Shown: one piece after another, positions 19,580 to 30,420 of the stretch
Layout of the letters: the number at the start of each line of letters is the position of its first letter
Numbering within the stretch: position 1 is the first letter of the stretch
From: Pythium myriotylum
Lineage: Eukaryota > Oomycota > Peronosporomycetes > Pythiales > Pythiaceae
Length of the DNA stretch: 64,000 bases
Direction: 5' to 3'
Assembly (NCBI GenBank): GCA_023091665.1
Contig: JALJCQ010000017.1
Span: forward strand, 62,001-126,000
Notes under the pieces: generated by a model
What the model saw: the letters and a program-made list of their open reading frames with translations, nothing else
Told to the model about the DNA's origin: nothing
Databases searched by the model: none
Translations under genes and position numbers: made by a program

Positions 19580-20376
19580 GCCCACGTTGCCGTGCCTACC
19601 GTGCTCTGGAGAATTGCCAGTATGCGCTGAAGGCGGGTTTTATAACAATTCATTTTCCACATGTTTTGACCTTAACACTCAAAACATCTTTTCTTTGCCT
19701 ATTGTGTTGAATTATCTCATTAGAGCTCATGGGGATTCTGAGGTTTCGTTGAGTACGTTCAATCTCTCGAAAGCAGGCGCGGTTTTTGTAAAAGCAGCTG
19801 CATTGTTATGCTGTCGCACGAACATTGCGCGCACGCGTCTCGAAGACTTGAGTCGTCGGAGTAGACGACGGCCTCGTCAGTTCTTCACTTTCCGTAACGA
19901 AGAGTGGAGACCGGACGCAGAGCTTCCGCACGCCTTCCGACACTTGCATCCCACTCCTTTCGTCGAGTTCTGCAGCTCCAGGCTTCTCACGGCTGGAGCT
20001 TGGCGATGTTCACGCAGCATGGCCGATTTAACTTCTCCCACTTGATCCCTCGGAAACAAAACGCTCACGTAACATGCAAATGATCGTCTGGAGGTGAGTC
20101 AACGAAAAGTTAGAGGAGCTAGCTATACGGTGTCGAAGTGTCGTTCGTGCGTGCACTCAGTCATCTTCTCCTTTGAATATGCCGTGGCTTTGCCACCCAC
20201 CAGCATAACGCCGTACCTCCATCTGATGAAAAGAGATGTATTGAAGTTATTGACGCACGCTAATAGACCCTGTTGGTGTCGTTAACGTCGCCAGCAGTAT
20301 CGACGGCGCTTGTGACAAATCGAAATATGCATTTGTGGCCCACGTTGGCAGGCTTGATACCGACCGCGTGGCTTCT
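19580..20376. other. Intergenic, 3' flanks of convergent genes
   Basis: The segment next to 20376 (about 20255-20376) is the 3' UTR of M13 copy 1 and is nearly the reverse complement of 26099-26215 after M13 copy 2. The rest shows no gene. Confidence 0.55.
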
Positions 20377-22356
20377 TCATTGCCATAATCCGCCACACTT
20401 GTTCTTCGGGTTCATCCTGGCACCCTTCTTGCACTTGAACGCCCTGGCGAACTCCTCAATATTGCTCAAAGCAACATTAACACGAGCCGCGAATGGAGCT
20501 TCTGGGTCAGCGCTTAGATGATCCAAGATTTTCGCATCAGTGGATTTGACGCACCGACGCTGGCCAACAGCGATGAAGAACAGTTGGTTAATTTCGTCGC
20601 GCGTCATACCTTGCGATGGCGTGCTCGGATTCTTCGCGAGGAACTGCTGCAGTCCTTGGAAACTGAGGCGAATACCGGCGTCGTCACTCGCTGCCAAGTT
20701 GACCGCGAGGCTGCCATTGACGTGGCCCAAAACCTTCCCGGTGCTACCACGCACTTCATACCGACTGTACTGATCACGCCAACAGCGCACGCGTTTGTTA
20801 TACTCTTGTTTGTCTTGTTGAGTGAGCCATTCACGCTCCGCGCCGTTGCTGTCGTATTTGGTATTGTTGGGAGCCAATGCCATGGCGAGTGCACTTGTGA
20901 TCGCAGTGCCGAGACCACCATACTGCCGTGCGATGTGGTAGCTGGTACTGAAGAATGGAGACTGCAGTATGCTTGTCGTCATTTTCAGCTGGAGGAGTCT
21001 CGGCTCGAATTGTACGCCTAGTTTTCCTGGCTCACCGTCCCACTCAGTGCGGTCAACACGCTTCCCGACGTCGTGGAGGCCCTGATTGATTGAGGATTGA
21101 TCGATTTTGCAAATATTGGAGACGTAGTCGTCATCCTTGAGTTTGAGTGTGTACGAAACAGGATGATCTTGCTTGCCCACGAATGTGATGACGTTCTGCA
21201 GTTTTTTCTTAGCTTCGGCACGAGCAGACAACGACAGCCAGCTTTGATTTGAGATAGAGTCGACCATCTGAGCTTTGAGAGAGCGCGATATTTCCTTGAT
21301 GTGTTGTTGGGTCTCGGTACCAAGCGCATTCTGGAAGAGGTAATCGTTGACCAAATCGGGAAAGGCGAAATCCGTTAATTAACGGCATTGCCCTTTTAAG
21401 TCCTTCGTGAATGTCCAGTATGTTTTCTCGTTCTGGTAGAACTCGTCACCAAGGTACTGTGCTGTATGAGCGATGAATGTGAATACATAGAAGAGCTTGA
21501 TCTCGTCCAGAGCCTTGGCATTCCAAACTTTCGTCTCGATCGTATCAAAGAAATCGAGCGTTTTGATGAACACAACCGAGTCGTCTTTGATAGCGCTCTT
21601 GTTGCGGACTTGCGCGCCATCGGCAAAGGCCTTGAAGCTGAGTGGGAAACGCCTCTCGGCTTCTTTAAATCGAAGCATGTCCTTTGGACCCGAATCCGAA
21701 GGCGTCGCGTCGTATACGATACGATTGATACTTAGGATCGATTCTGCTATCTTCCTGACGTCACCGAGCACATTCACACCGGCAAGCCGGAGTGTCGTGA
21801 GGATGAATCTGATCGCAACATCGACTCTTTCTGGAGGAACCTCATAAAGAGGGGTGCCAGCTGACTTAAGAGCGAGTGCGTTCCATCGTGGATCGCGGTC
21901 ATCGTAGATGAAACCGAAATCCGTGAACAGGAATGCCCCTTGCACTGAAAGTACTCCGACTAGTTTTGCCAGCTCAACTTTAGAAGACGCACTCTGGATC
22001 TTCGACAAAACTGCTTGAAGAGATTTGATGCTATTTGCCGCCGCAGTTTTCTTTGTACCGATGCAAGAGTCATAAAACTCTCCGATCACAGGATGCCTCT
22101 CTTCCACCACCTGTTTTACCTCATATCCTGCTAAGCGCTCAAGCTCGTCATCTGGGTAGAAGATCTCATCAACTCCAGCAGGTAGTTTTGTCTTCTTGAT
22201 CCAACCTCCACAAGAAAACTGGTAGAAATCTTCACAGGGATCCGCCGAAAAGTCCATCAATTCCGTGACATCTGAAGGAAGTCCAGCATTGGCGCGGTCA
22301 GGGGCGAGGATAAGCGCAGCAGCTGCAGCCATTGCAGTGGTGTGTACAATCTTCAT
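20377..22356 (-). pseudogene. M13 neprilysin-like pseudopeptidase, copy 1, with one in-frame stop
   Basis: The minus strand carries a complete homologue of copies 2 and 4 with ATG at 22356. A signal peptide (MKIVHTTAMAAAAALIL...) is followed by the M13 N-terminal motif DPCEDFYQFSCGGW and a C-terminus ending KCGGLWQ. The frame is continuous except for a TAA at 21381-21379, where the other copies have Ser after the CR pair (CRSL). All sequence after it stays in the same frame, so this is a fresh nonsense change or a read-through product. The zinc site is replaced (YGGLGTAITSALAM: H, E, H become S, A, M) and the third ligand Glu is Leu, as in all copies. It lies divergent to copy 2, with matching leaders and 3' UTRs. 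Confidence 0.85.
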
Positions 22357-23039
22357 TCTGGTATGACGTGCGCGATTGGCAGCGAAGAGAGAAGTGAGAG
22401 GTGCGCTTTCTTTCTTTTCCCACCTGCTAAGCGCTCTCCGGCATGATGGGAGCGTTCCTTCCTGACCAGATGACTCCGTCTCTCGCTTCTCTCCTTCATG
22501 AATGCGCTTCACTAACACTACGTGACTACCGTGGCCCGTTGGGAAACTGAGGCTTTTGCAGCCAAGGCGTCCTGCTTTTACTCTACATGCGAAAGCGTAC
22601 ATTACATCCAGGGCTCCGCAAATATGTATTCTTTGACAATTGTTGGCTCGGACGACGAGACAATCAATCATTGCAATATCATAACCTTTTTGGAACATCA
22701 TTGCAATCATTGCGTTTACTGTGGGAAATAATATTTCCCACAGTGTATATTATACACAGAGACGGTTACGGCTACTGAGTTACGGTTCTGGGGTCATTCA
22801 ACCGAAGAGTTGTTCGGGATCTGGACAAGTCTAGAGCAGCAGCTGTATGGATAGAGGACACCTCGTAGCTAGGATTAGAGAAATAGTGACCTCGCTTTTT
22901 GACTCGTGTATGGCAGTTCATTGCAGGCAACATTGATGCAACGACGATGATAAGTGGCAGGTATGGATTACAAGAGATCGATGCCTGAGAAGTGAGGGGT
23001 CAAGTCAGGGATATCGTGTCGAAGAGTAGTTGTTGAGCG
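22357..23039. other. Divergent M13 promoter region, part 1
   Basis: The leader of copy 1 (minus strand CTCACTTCTCTCTTCGCTG, 22398-22380) aligns with the initiator region of copies 2 and 4. A palindrome with 12-bp arms ACTGTGGGAAAT/ATTTCCCACAGT and a 3-nt spacer lies at 22718-22744. No gene is seen. Confidence 0.5.
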
Positions 23040-23470
23040 TGGGGCTTTGCCTGGACAGCAGCGAGGTTGCACGAGTCCCATCCACACCCAGACACGACGA
23101 ACTATGGTTCTGACGGCAGCAAACCACGTTGGCTGGGATTTCGACGATGTGGGCGATTGCGTCCTCATTTTCCTCCAGCTCCGGCTCTACCGTCCACAAA
23201 ATCATCCACAAAAATTACCCCTCTACGCGATCGTGCGAAGCCTAGCTGACAAACTACGTGTCCGCGGATGGCGCCAGCGCCTCCGCATCCTCAAGAAAAT
23301 GGCCGACCATACAACTAACGTGGCGATTACCACGCGCACATCCACCAGTTGTTCGCCCCCGACTTCCACCAAAATCAATCGAGATATCGACTTTGTGACT
23401 CTTCGTGGGAGGAAACAGGATCGCCAGACTCACTTATTGGATTCTTTCATGGCATAGAAGACCCCATCTT
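23040..23470 (+). pseudogene. LINE RNase H domain relic (third copy)
   Basis: One plus-strand frame reads GDCVLIFLQLRLYRPQN, then LADKLRVRGWRQRLRIL and KKMADHTTNVAI. This corresponds to the D-S-x-L and H-x-x-N-K-M-A-D part of the LINE RNase H tail. The first catalytic strand is missing. It sits between the divergent M13 copies 1 and 2. Confidence 0.55.
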
Positions 23471-24070
23471 GAAAGTCAAGTGAAGACAGTTTTATGTTTT
23501 TTTGGCATTACCTACCAATCGCGCCCGACAGCCTGATAGGCCCTATCAGGTCATCAATCTACCGGATCAAGTGGAGATAGTTGGGGGATCAAACGATCTG
23601 TGGCGACCAGAAAAAGCGGGAAATCGCAGGTACCTCGTCAAGCGACAAGTAAGATGTTGGGAATACGCCTTGCGTTTGTTGAAAAGTAAAGCCCACGGTC
23701 TCCCCTCTGCGAGTCGATGACAAGGCGAGATCTGTCTTCTTTCGTTACATCGTCGGGTGTGAGTGGCATCGGTTACCAGAGGCATCCACGTCCTGCGAGT
23801 TCACAAGTCAATTGTTGCGGGCACTCAGAATTCGCTTGATCTAGTCGCGTCGCGAGGTGACACGTTGTATCGTTTCCCACAGTGGCGGTATCAATTGTAG
23901 GTGCGAAATCCTCCGTTTCCCAGTCGGCAATAGCAGCCTCATGGGGAGGGTGAAACTCCACTTTCGTAGAAAAGAGAGGGAGGGTTTTGCTGAGTACACA
24001 TAGAAGCTTCCGTCGTGAAGAAAGGAAGAAGACGGCCAGAGAGCTTGAGGCGGATGGAGACTGCGAACCT
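23471..24070. other. Divergent M13 promoter region, part 2
   Basis: No gene is supported. A T-rich and TCAGGCTATCAGG-like inverted motif (CTGATAGGCCCTATCAG, 23532-23548) is visible. The segment leads into the promoter of M13 copy 2. Confidence 0.4.
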
Positions 24071-24089
24071 CTCACTTCTCCTTTTGCGG
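24071..24089 (+). promoter_or_regulatory. Initiator/FPR-like element conserved in the M13 family
   Basis: CTCACTTCTCCTTTTGCGG lies 24 nt upstream of the ATG of copy 2. The equivalent place in copy 4 is CTCACTTCTCCGTTTGCC (53778-53795) and in copy 1 CTCACTTCTCTCTTCGC. This agrees with the oomycete initiator YCAYTYY plus T-rich FPR half. Confidence 0.6.
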
Positions 24090-24112
24090 AGTATCGCGCT
24101 CGTCATACCAAG

Positions 24113-26098
24113 ATGAAGATCATCGTTACCACCACTGTGATTGCCGCGACCGTGCTCAGCCTCACTACCGACATCACCAATGCTGCGCTTCCATCGGATG
24201 TCACGGCGTTGATGGACTTGTCGGCCGATCCTTGTGAAGATTTCTACCAGTTTTCATGTGGGGGTTGGATCAAGAAGACGAAAATCACTGATGGTCATAG
24301 CAGTGCTTATTTCCCTGATGACCAGCTCGAAAAGGTAGCGACAGAAGAGATCAACAAGGTGCTGGAAGCGAGATACCTTGTGCTTGGTGAGTTCTATGAC
24401 TCGTGTCTCGATACGAAGAAGACTGCGACGGCAAAAGGCATCAAACCTGTTCAAGCGGCCTTATCAAAGATCCAGAGTGCGTCCTCAAAAGTTGAGCTGG
24501 CGAAACTGGCCGGAGAGTTTTGCGTCCAAGGAACTTGCCTGTTCGCGAGTTTCAAATCCATTTACGATGAACGCAATCCACGTTTGGATGCGCTCGATAT
24601 GGAGATGCCTTACGCTCCTCTTTCCAATGTGCCTGCCTCCAGAGTCGATACCGCGACCAAGTTCATCCTAACGACTCTCAAACTTGGTGGTATCAAGGTA
24701 CCGGGCGACGGCAAGAAGGTGGCAAAATCGATCCTGGACATTAACGGAATTATTTACGATGCGATGCCTTCGGATCCGGATGACGATGACCAAAAGGACA
24801 CTCTTCGATTCAAAGAAGCGGAGAAGCGTTTCCCGCTCAGCTTCAAGGCCTTTGCGGACGGCATGCAGCTCCGCAACAAGAGCGCAATCAAAGACGACTC
24901 GGTTGTGTTCGTCAAGTCGCTTGATTTCTTCGAAACGATCGAGAAAGAGGTTTGGAGTGCCAAATCTCTGGAGGACATCAGGTTTTTCTACCTCTTTTCA
25001 TACATTAACAACTTTGCCACGCACCTCGGCGATGCGTTCATACAGAACGACAAGACGTACTATGCTCCGTATGACTCGGTCGAGCAATGCCGTAGTCTCA
25101 TGTTTCAGGTCATGCCAGACTTGCTCAACGAGTACCTCTTCAAGACGGCGCTTGGCTCGGAGACGCAACAACAGATCAAGGAAATAGCGTACTCTCTTAA
25201 CGCCCAAATGGCCGACACCTTCTCGAAGCAAACCTGGCTCTCAGTGTCTGCTCGTGCTGAGGGTAAGAAGAAACTGCGGAACATGGTCTTACTCGTGGGC
25301 AAGCAAGATAAGCCTGCCTCATACCCACTCAAACTGAGGGTTGATACATTTGTCGACAATTTCAACGCGATATCTCACTACAAGAACGATCAAGCTATTC
25401 GCGGCATTGGGAGGGAATTCGACCGCACCCGGTGGGACGGCGAGCCAGGGGAAGTGGAAGCAGAGTATGATGCAAGACTTAACCAGCTCCAAGTGGCGAC
25501 GAGCATGGTACAGGCTCCATTCTTTAGTACCAGCTACCATGTCGCACGGCAGTACGGCGGTCTCGGCACTATGGTGGCAAGTTTGCTAGCCATGGCGATT
25601 CGTCCCGATAACGCCAAATATGACAGTAACGGTGTGGAGCATGAATGGCTCACCCAACAAGACAAGCAAGAGTATAACAAACGCTTGGGGTGCTTCCGTG
25701 ATCTGTACAGTCGGTATGAAGTGCGTGGCAGCAACGGTAGGGTTTTGGGTCATATCAACGGTAGTCTTGCGGTCAAATTCACGGTGACTGACGACGCCGG
25801 TATTCGCTTCGGTTACCAAGGCCTCCAGCAGTTCCTCGCGAAGAATCCGAACACACTATCACACGGAATGTCACGCGACGAAATTGACCGTCTGTTCTTT
25901 ATTGCCTATGGCCAGCAGTGGTGCGGCAAGTACACGGACGCAGATCTTTTGGATCGTCTTAGCTTTGACCCGCACCCCCCGCGCAATGCTCGCGTCAACG
26001 TGGCTATGGGCAACATTGACGAGTTCGCTAAGGCATTCAAGTGCAAGAAGGGCGCCAAGATGAACCCGAAGAACAAGTGCGGTGGTTTATGGCAATGA
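24113..26098 (+). CDS. Secreted M13 neprilysin-like pseudopeptidase, copy 2 (intact)
   Basis: The protein has 661 residues. The ATG at 24113 is chosen for the signal peptide (MKIIVTTTVIAATVLSLTT, cut near TNA). The M13 family plan is complete: N-terminal DPCEDFYQFSCGGWIKK, the helical middle, PFFSTSYHVARQYGG, LFFIAYGQQWCGK, DPH..P..ARVNV, and the C-terminal F.CKKG.KMNP..KCGG.W. M13 enzymes are zinc metallopeptidases with HExxH and a downstream ExxxD. Here the aligned positions are S490, L491 and M494 instead of His, Glu, His, and F556 instead of the ligand Glu, while the Asp four residues later (D560) and the substrate-binding His and Arg of the C-terminal domain (DPH, ARVN) are kept. It is therefore probably a secreted binding protein, decoy or inhibitor rather than an enzyme. 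Confidence 0.9.
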   Translation: MKIIVTTTVIAATVLSLTTDITNAALPSDVTALMDLSADPCEDFYQFSCGGWIKKTKITDGHSSAYFPDDQLEKVATEEINKVLEARYLVLGEFYDSCLDTKKTATAKGIKPVQAALSKIQSASSKVELAKLAGEFCVQGTCLFASFKSIYDERNPRLDALDMEMPYAPLSNVPASRVDTATKFILTTLKLGGIKVPGDGKKVAKSILDINGIIYDAMPSDPDDDDQKDTLRFKEAEKRFPLSFKAFADGMQLRNKSAIKDDSVVFVKSLDFFETIEKEVWSAKSLEDIRFFYLFSYINNFATHLGDAFIQNDKTYYAPYDSVEQCRSLMFQVMPDLLNEYLFKTALGSETQQQIKEIAYSLNAQMADTFSKQTWLSVSARAEGKKKLRNMVLLVGKQDKPASYPLKLRVDTFVDNFNAISHYKNDQAIRGIGREFDRTRWDGEPGEVEAEYDARLNQLQVATSMVQAPFFSTSYHVARQYGGLGTMVASLLAMAIRPDNAKYDSNGVEHEWLTQQDKQEYNKRLGCFRDLYSRYEVRGSNGRVLGHINGSLAVKFTVTDDAGIRFGYQGLQQFLAKNPNTLSHGMSRDEIDRLFFIAYGQQWCGKYTDADLLDRLSFDPHPPRNARVNVAMGNIDEFAKAFKCKKGAKMNPKNKCGGLWQ

Positions 26099-27461
26099 AA
26101 AAGCCACGCGGTCGGTATCAAGCCTGCCAAAGTGGGCTACAAATGCATATTCAATTTGTCACAAGCGCCGTCGGTACTGCTGGTGACGTTAACGACACCA
26201 ACAGGATCTATTAGCGTGAGCAGAACCAAATTTCAATCGATCCCTTTACGTTGATGAAGGTATGGCTTTCATGCACGGGCGGCGGACGATCGTGTAAATG
26301 GCGCTGAACTGGAGCTTGGGGGCTACACTATCGATATGAGTGCATTTGTGGGGGGCTGCCACAGGATGACACTGTGGCCCGCCAGTAGTGGGTCAAGATC
26401 GGTAGATCAGAAACATTACGAATGACAAAATTGCAACTGACTGATCCCATGTACAGTAGTTTGCTATGGACGACTCATCACTTCCTTTTGGAAACAAGCT
26501 TTCGTTGCGGAGAGCCGCTGCAGAAAGTGAGCCTTGTCAACAGCCGTTCCCGGTCTGCCTAGACTGCGCAAAAAGGGCATCACAGCAGTGTGTCTTGTAG
26601 GTTGGAAGAATCTGCTTGATTGAGTTAGAGTCCGATACTGATCCTCACCAGGTCAAGTCGCATTTTGAGGTCACATCCATAATATGGTTATTTCCATATT
26701 ATGGAAATATCTCACTATGTAATTATATTGATGGTTGAGTGGGTTGTTACGCGCTCGGCGCTTGTTTGCGCGGCGTTTGCACCGCCAACTTCACTTCGCT
26801 CGTGACGGACATGGCACGTGCTGGAATAGATAGATCATACTGGCGAGTGTTGGGTCACGATCGATCATGCTCTGGAGGGGTAACCCCCCCCCCTTCGCAT
26901 GGACTCGCTCCAAGCCACTGCAATGAATGTTCGTGGATTTTTATGTCCAGAGTGTACGTACGGGGGATGTGGCATTATCAACCACATTCTCTTGGGTACG
27001 CTAATTGGTGTGAGCATACAAATCGCAAGTAATTTTTCCTAGGTGCGTTTATTTTTGCGCAAGTGCAGACCAAAAAAATTTTCGTTCAAGGCTATGAGAT
27101 TTTGAAGTACAGAAAATTGATTCTCCGCGGAAACTTCAAGAATTTTCGCGTAGTACCACCAGAGGGGTCCTTGGCGGTATACTTCTACGGAACTTCCAGG
27201 AACAGAGTAGGATTGTTGAGTCAGTTGCAGGTACCGAGATCCGGCAAATTCGAAAATGCAGGAACAAAGATGATATGGATGTTGAAGCTGGGTAGATTGC
27301 CGTGATCTCATGGCATGAGTGGCTAGCTTAGTTAGTCAGCTCGCCATGGAGTTGAGTCGTGACAGGAGTATTTACACAAATTCGTCGACAGTTCCACAGG
27401 ATCAAAGGCTTCGAAAGATGCTATGCAGCTTTCACAACCAACAGATGCAGTGGGTTGCGAC
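26099..27461. other. Intergenic, 3' UTR of copy 2 and repeat remnants
   Basis: The first ~115 nt match the inverted 3' flank of copy 1. The part at 26330-26560 shares blocks with 50200-50700 (CACAGGATGACACTGTGGC versus CACAGTATGACACTGTGGC, and AGCCGCTG-type pieces), a dispersed repeat. A palindrome CCATAATATGG/CCATATTATGG with a 6-nt spacer lies at 26676-26703. A poly-C run lies at about 26884. No gene is supported. Confidence 0.45.
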
Positions 27462-29482
27462 TAAAACAGGTCAATTTGATGGTCAGGTCAGCGTCTTTTC
27501 TATGTGCAGGGCGTGACCTGTGCGGCCCCGGCCACTTGGTGGTCAGGCGCAGAAACATACTAATTTATTGGGCGAGCGAAGGACAAATCATTCACAAAGT
27601 GCGTTAGGTATTTAGTGAACATCATCTTGGTTGAGGAGTCCCCACTGCGATCTGAGTCATTCTCATCATTGTCGTGCATTTCGTGGGCGGAAAGCCCGCG
27701 CATGTCGTCAGGTGCAGATGGATCATGAGACCCTTTCGATCGTTCTCCAGCGACGGGTGGGATGCATCAAAAGACTATCGGCGGCATGGTGTTAGAGATT
27801 GCGATCAGATCGATCTCGTTTTCTTATCGCGGTGATAGCATTTCCAGCGGCGTATGACGCCCCACCAATGCATCACGCGGACACGCGGAGTAAGTTGTGG
27901 GTAGGCTTACGATCCCAGGCTCCAGAGGACAAGCCTGGAGATCTTGGAGGCGGCAAGCCGACGGACTTGGCTGCCGGTATCCGACGTGAGGGGAGAGATC
28001 AAGTTCCGAGAAGGCGCTAGGGCAGAGGTATAGCTGTGCTCCTCACACTGCTGCACGGTCGGGGTGCTGTTGCCCGATACCAGAGCCGGAGCCGGCGGTG
28101 GCTCTGGAGCAGGAGTGCCCAACGCCCATGGTGCCGGTCCGTCACTAAAGGCGCAGTCAATCCGGCGGTGAAGGCGCGCTCGGGATCTCGCCTCCACTCC
28201 GCTTGAAGCCGGATGTGGAGCGGGAGCGGAAGCAGAAGCTGAGGTCAAAACCGACGACCACGAGCCAGAGTCCCCGCTGCCCTGCCCTTGCTGCCCTTGT
28301 CCATGTCGCGCTTGGACGGACACGGTGTGTCAGCGAAGTCTCCTTCACCAAAAGTTACGCTCGACGAAGTTTTACGCAGCTTTTAGGTGAGCTCAACCCG
28401 GGTCGGCGGGGTTACTGTTAGGTCTGCTGCTGCTGTCATGTGGTCCGTCACTAAGAATAGGTCTTCCGTATGCAGGGGCAACTGCACACAATGGCGGAGG
28501 GCGCTTTGGATAGCACGATTGACGTGGGCTCGCTGTCCTCAAGTTCGCATCCATTCAATAGCGCCTGACCTAGCATGGTGACGCGACGCGAAGACCGTGA
28601 CTTCCACATCCAACCGACCGCAACGGAGAAACGCTTGCTTGAGCGACGGCGCTGGCGCAGGCGAGAACGACCTTACGCAACTGAGGCCAGCATGATGATG
28701 ATGAATCAAGTGGAGTCTGTTGAGTTTGTCTTAATGAATCCTAACAGGTTTCCTGCTGCGCTCCACATACTTCGTTTAGGATTCAATAGTGTCGCCAGCC
28801 AAATTGTGCAAACACATCTAACGCATTGCTATCAACAACGAGTGTTGAGGCTCGCGCGCAGGCTCTACTTAGCGCGCCACTCCACACTCCAAGAGCACAA
28901 AGCGCCCAGGCTCTGCCCCGAGGCCGATGAGGACACGAAGCGCCACGGCCGCCGACCACAGTTGGCGGACAAACCGCCCGAATGGCTCGCTGCTTCCAGA
29001 CGCAGTGCCGGCGGCAGCAGTTGCGCACAGAGCTCTCCCGGGTGGCCAACGACGAGGCGCAACGCCTGGCGGTCTGCTGCCCGAGCTTGTGCGGCGGCGA
29101 TGGCGCAAGGCCTCGCGCGAGCGCGACCACCCACAAAGGCGTTAGACAGAGGTCGCGCCATCGCTACCCGCGGCCGGGGTGACGTTCGGCCACGCGCGAG
29201 CGCGACCTCGGGCGTTTCCTCGAGGCCGCGCTGTTGCCGTGACTCACAGCCGAACGCGTGCACTCGGGAGGGCGCGACCTCCTTGGCCGGCAGGTCGACC
29301 CCTGTTCTTGTTTGATTGGTTTGTTGGTTATTCGACTGTGGAAAGTCTGTTTCGGCGTCAAAAGTCTGACCTCGGCTGTGACAGTGAGCATTGGTCACGT
29401 GGCTCGACGTGACCTGTTGCCTGACCAAGCGGATGCGTGCATAGAAAAGACGCTGACCTGACCCACAAATTGACCTGTTTTA
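27462..29482. mobile_element. 2.0-kb DNA transposon-like element with 43-bp terminal inverted repeats
   Basis: The left end 27462-27504 (TAAAACAGGTCAATTTGAT...) and the right end 29440-29482 are inverted repeats matching at 41 of 43 positions. Subterminal blocks are also shared (CGTGACCTGT at 27512 and 29408). The flanks carry GAC directly on both sides (27459-27461 and 29483-29485), a possible 3-bp target duplication; a TA duplication is the alternative reading. The interior is very GC-rich from 28570 to 29300. Reading frames of up to 246 codons exist on both strands there, but none resembles a transposase, so it may be non-autonomous or carry an unfamiliar or decayed enzyme. Confidence 0.75.
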
Positions 29483-29828
29483 GACGCTTCCGATGCAGTG
29501 CCCCCAGCTATTAGAGTGCACTTAATGCGCCCAATAGACCATCTGCAGCCGCTGCTTGTGTGGTAAAAGAATCGCAGTTAAAAAAAGAGACAGCGTGGAA
29601 GAAGTGCTGACACCTTCTATCCGTGGTATTTGCCCACGCATTAAGGCTCCCCGATTTACTTCGCTATTCCGCCACTCAGCAGCACTACAAAGTAACTGTA
29701 TGATCTGAAAATGGATCTCGTAAATTCCTCCTTGTTATCGTCGTCGACATCAGCAGGAGAAGAGTGGCAGATTGCATGTAGAATGTGTAGCCCAAACTCG
29801 TAGGCTTGATGTCAACCACATGGCTTCG
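29483..29828. other. Intergenic, 3' flank of M13 copy 3
   Basis: The part from about 29775 is the 3' UTR shared with the other M13 copies (AGGCTTGATGTCAACCACA). Nothing else is seen. Confidence 0.5.
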
Positions 29829-30208
29829 TCATTGCCAGAAACCACCACACTTGCTTGTCGGGTTCATCCTGGAGCCCTTCTTGCACTTAAACGCCTTCGC
29901 GAACTCCTCTACATTGCTTAAAGCCACATTCACGCGGGCTGCGGGAGGGCCGTGTGGATCAAACATCAGAATATCCAAGAGACTGGCGTCCGTGGTCTTG
30001 GTGCACCACTGTTGACCAACCGCGATGAAAAATAGACGGTTGATCTCGTCTCGCGTCATTCCTTGCGATGGCGTATTCGGGTTTTTCGCGAGGAACTGCT
30101 GGAGTCCTCGGAATCCGAAGCGGATGCCGCTGTCATCACTCACCGCCACATCGAGTGTAAAGTTCCCATTGACTCGACCGAGGACGTTCCCCTTGCTACC
30201 CCGCACTT

Positions 30209-30356
30209 TTTTTTTTTTTTTTTTTTTTTGTTGTATTACGGGAGCTTACATCAAGTGTCCGCTATCCGGAGGTATGATCGTCTATCCTAGGCGTTTTTGA
30301 TTGGTGGGAGGATGGATGCGACTAGGACTAAAAAGTATAGGCAGATGCTCCGACAC

Positions 30357-30414
<58 letters not shown>

Positions 30415-30420
30415 AAGCGT
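30209..30420 (-). mobile_element. tRNA-Phe-derived SINE inserted in M13 copy 3
   Basis: A 212-bp insert on the minus strand. It starts with a tRNA-like head at 30418-30346 and continues with an unrelated ~115-nt body (GCCTATACTTTTTAGTCC...). It ends in a run of about 21 A (T tract 30209-30229 on the plus strand). It is flanked by an 18-bp target-site duplication, CCTTGCTACC[C/T]CGCACTT, at 30191-30208 and 30421-30438 with one mismatch. This is the classic structure of a SINE mobilised by LINE machinery. Confidence 0.92.
30346..30418 (-). tRNA. tRNA-Phe-like head of the SINE (probably not a functional tRNA gene)
   Basis: The 73 nt fold into a full cloverleaf. The acceptor stem is GCTTCGA/TCGGAGC with one G-U pair, the D stem GCTC/GAGC, the anticodon stem TCAGA/TCTGA around CTGAAGA (anticodon GAA, Phe), and the T arm is CCTGG TTCGATC CCGTG with one mismatch. 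A and B boxes of a type 2 Pol III promoter are present. Its position at the 5' end of a short insert with A tail and target duplication makes it a SINE promoter. Confidence 0.8.

Noticed and set aside
19363..20045. Open frames on both strands over and after coiled-coil protein 1
   Set aside because: Shadows of the coding region or short frames without start context.
28575..29315. 246-codon open frame on the plus strand inside the 2-kb inverted-repeat element
   Set aside because: The region is so GC-rich that long frames are open on both strands at once; the protein is low-complexity Arg/Ala with no motif.
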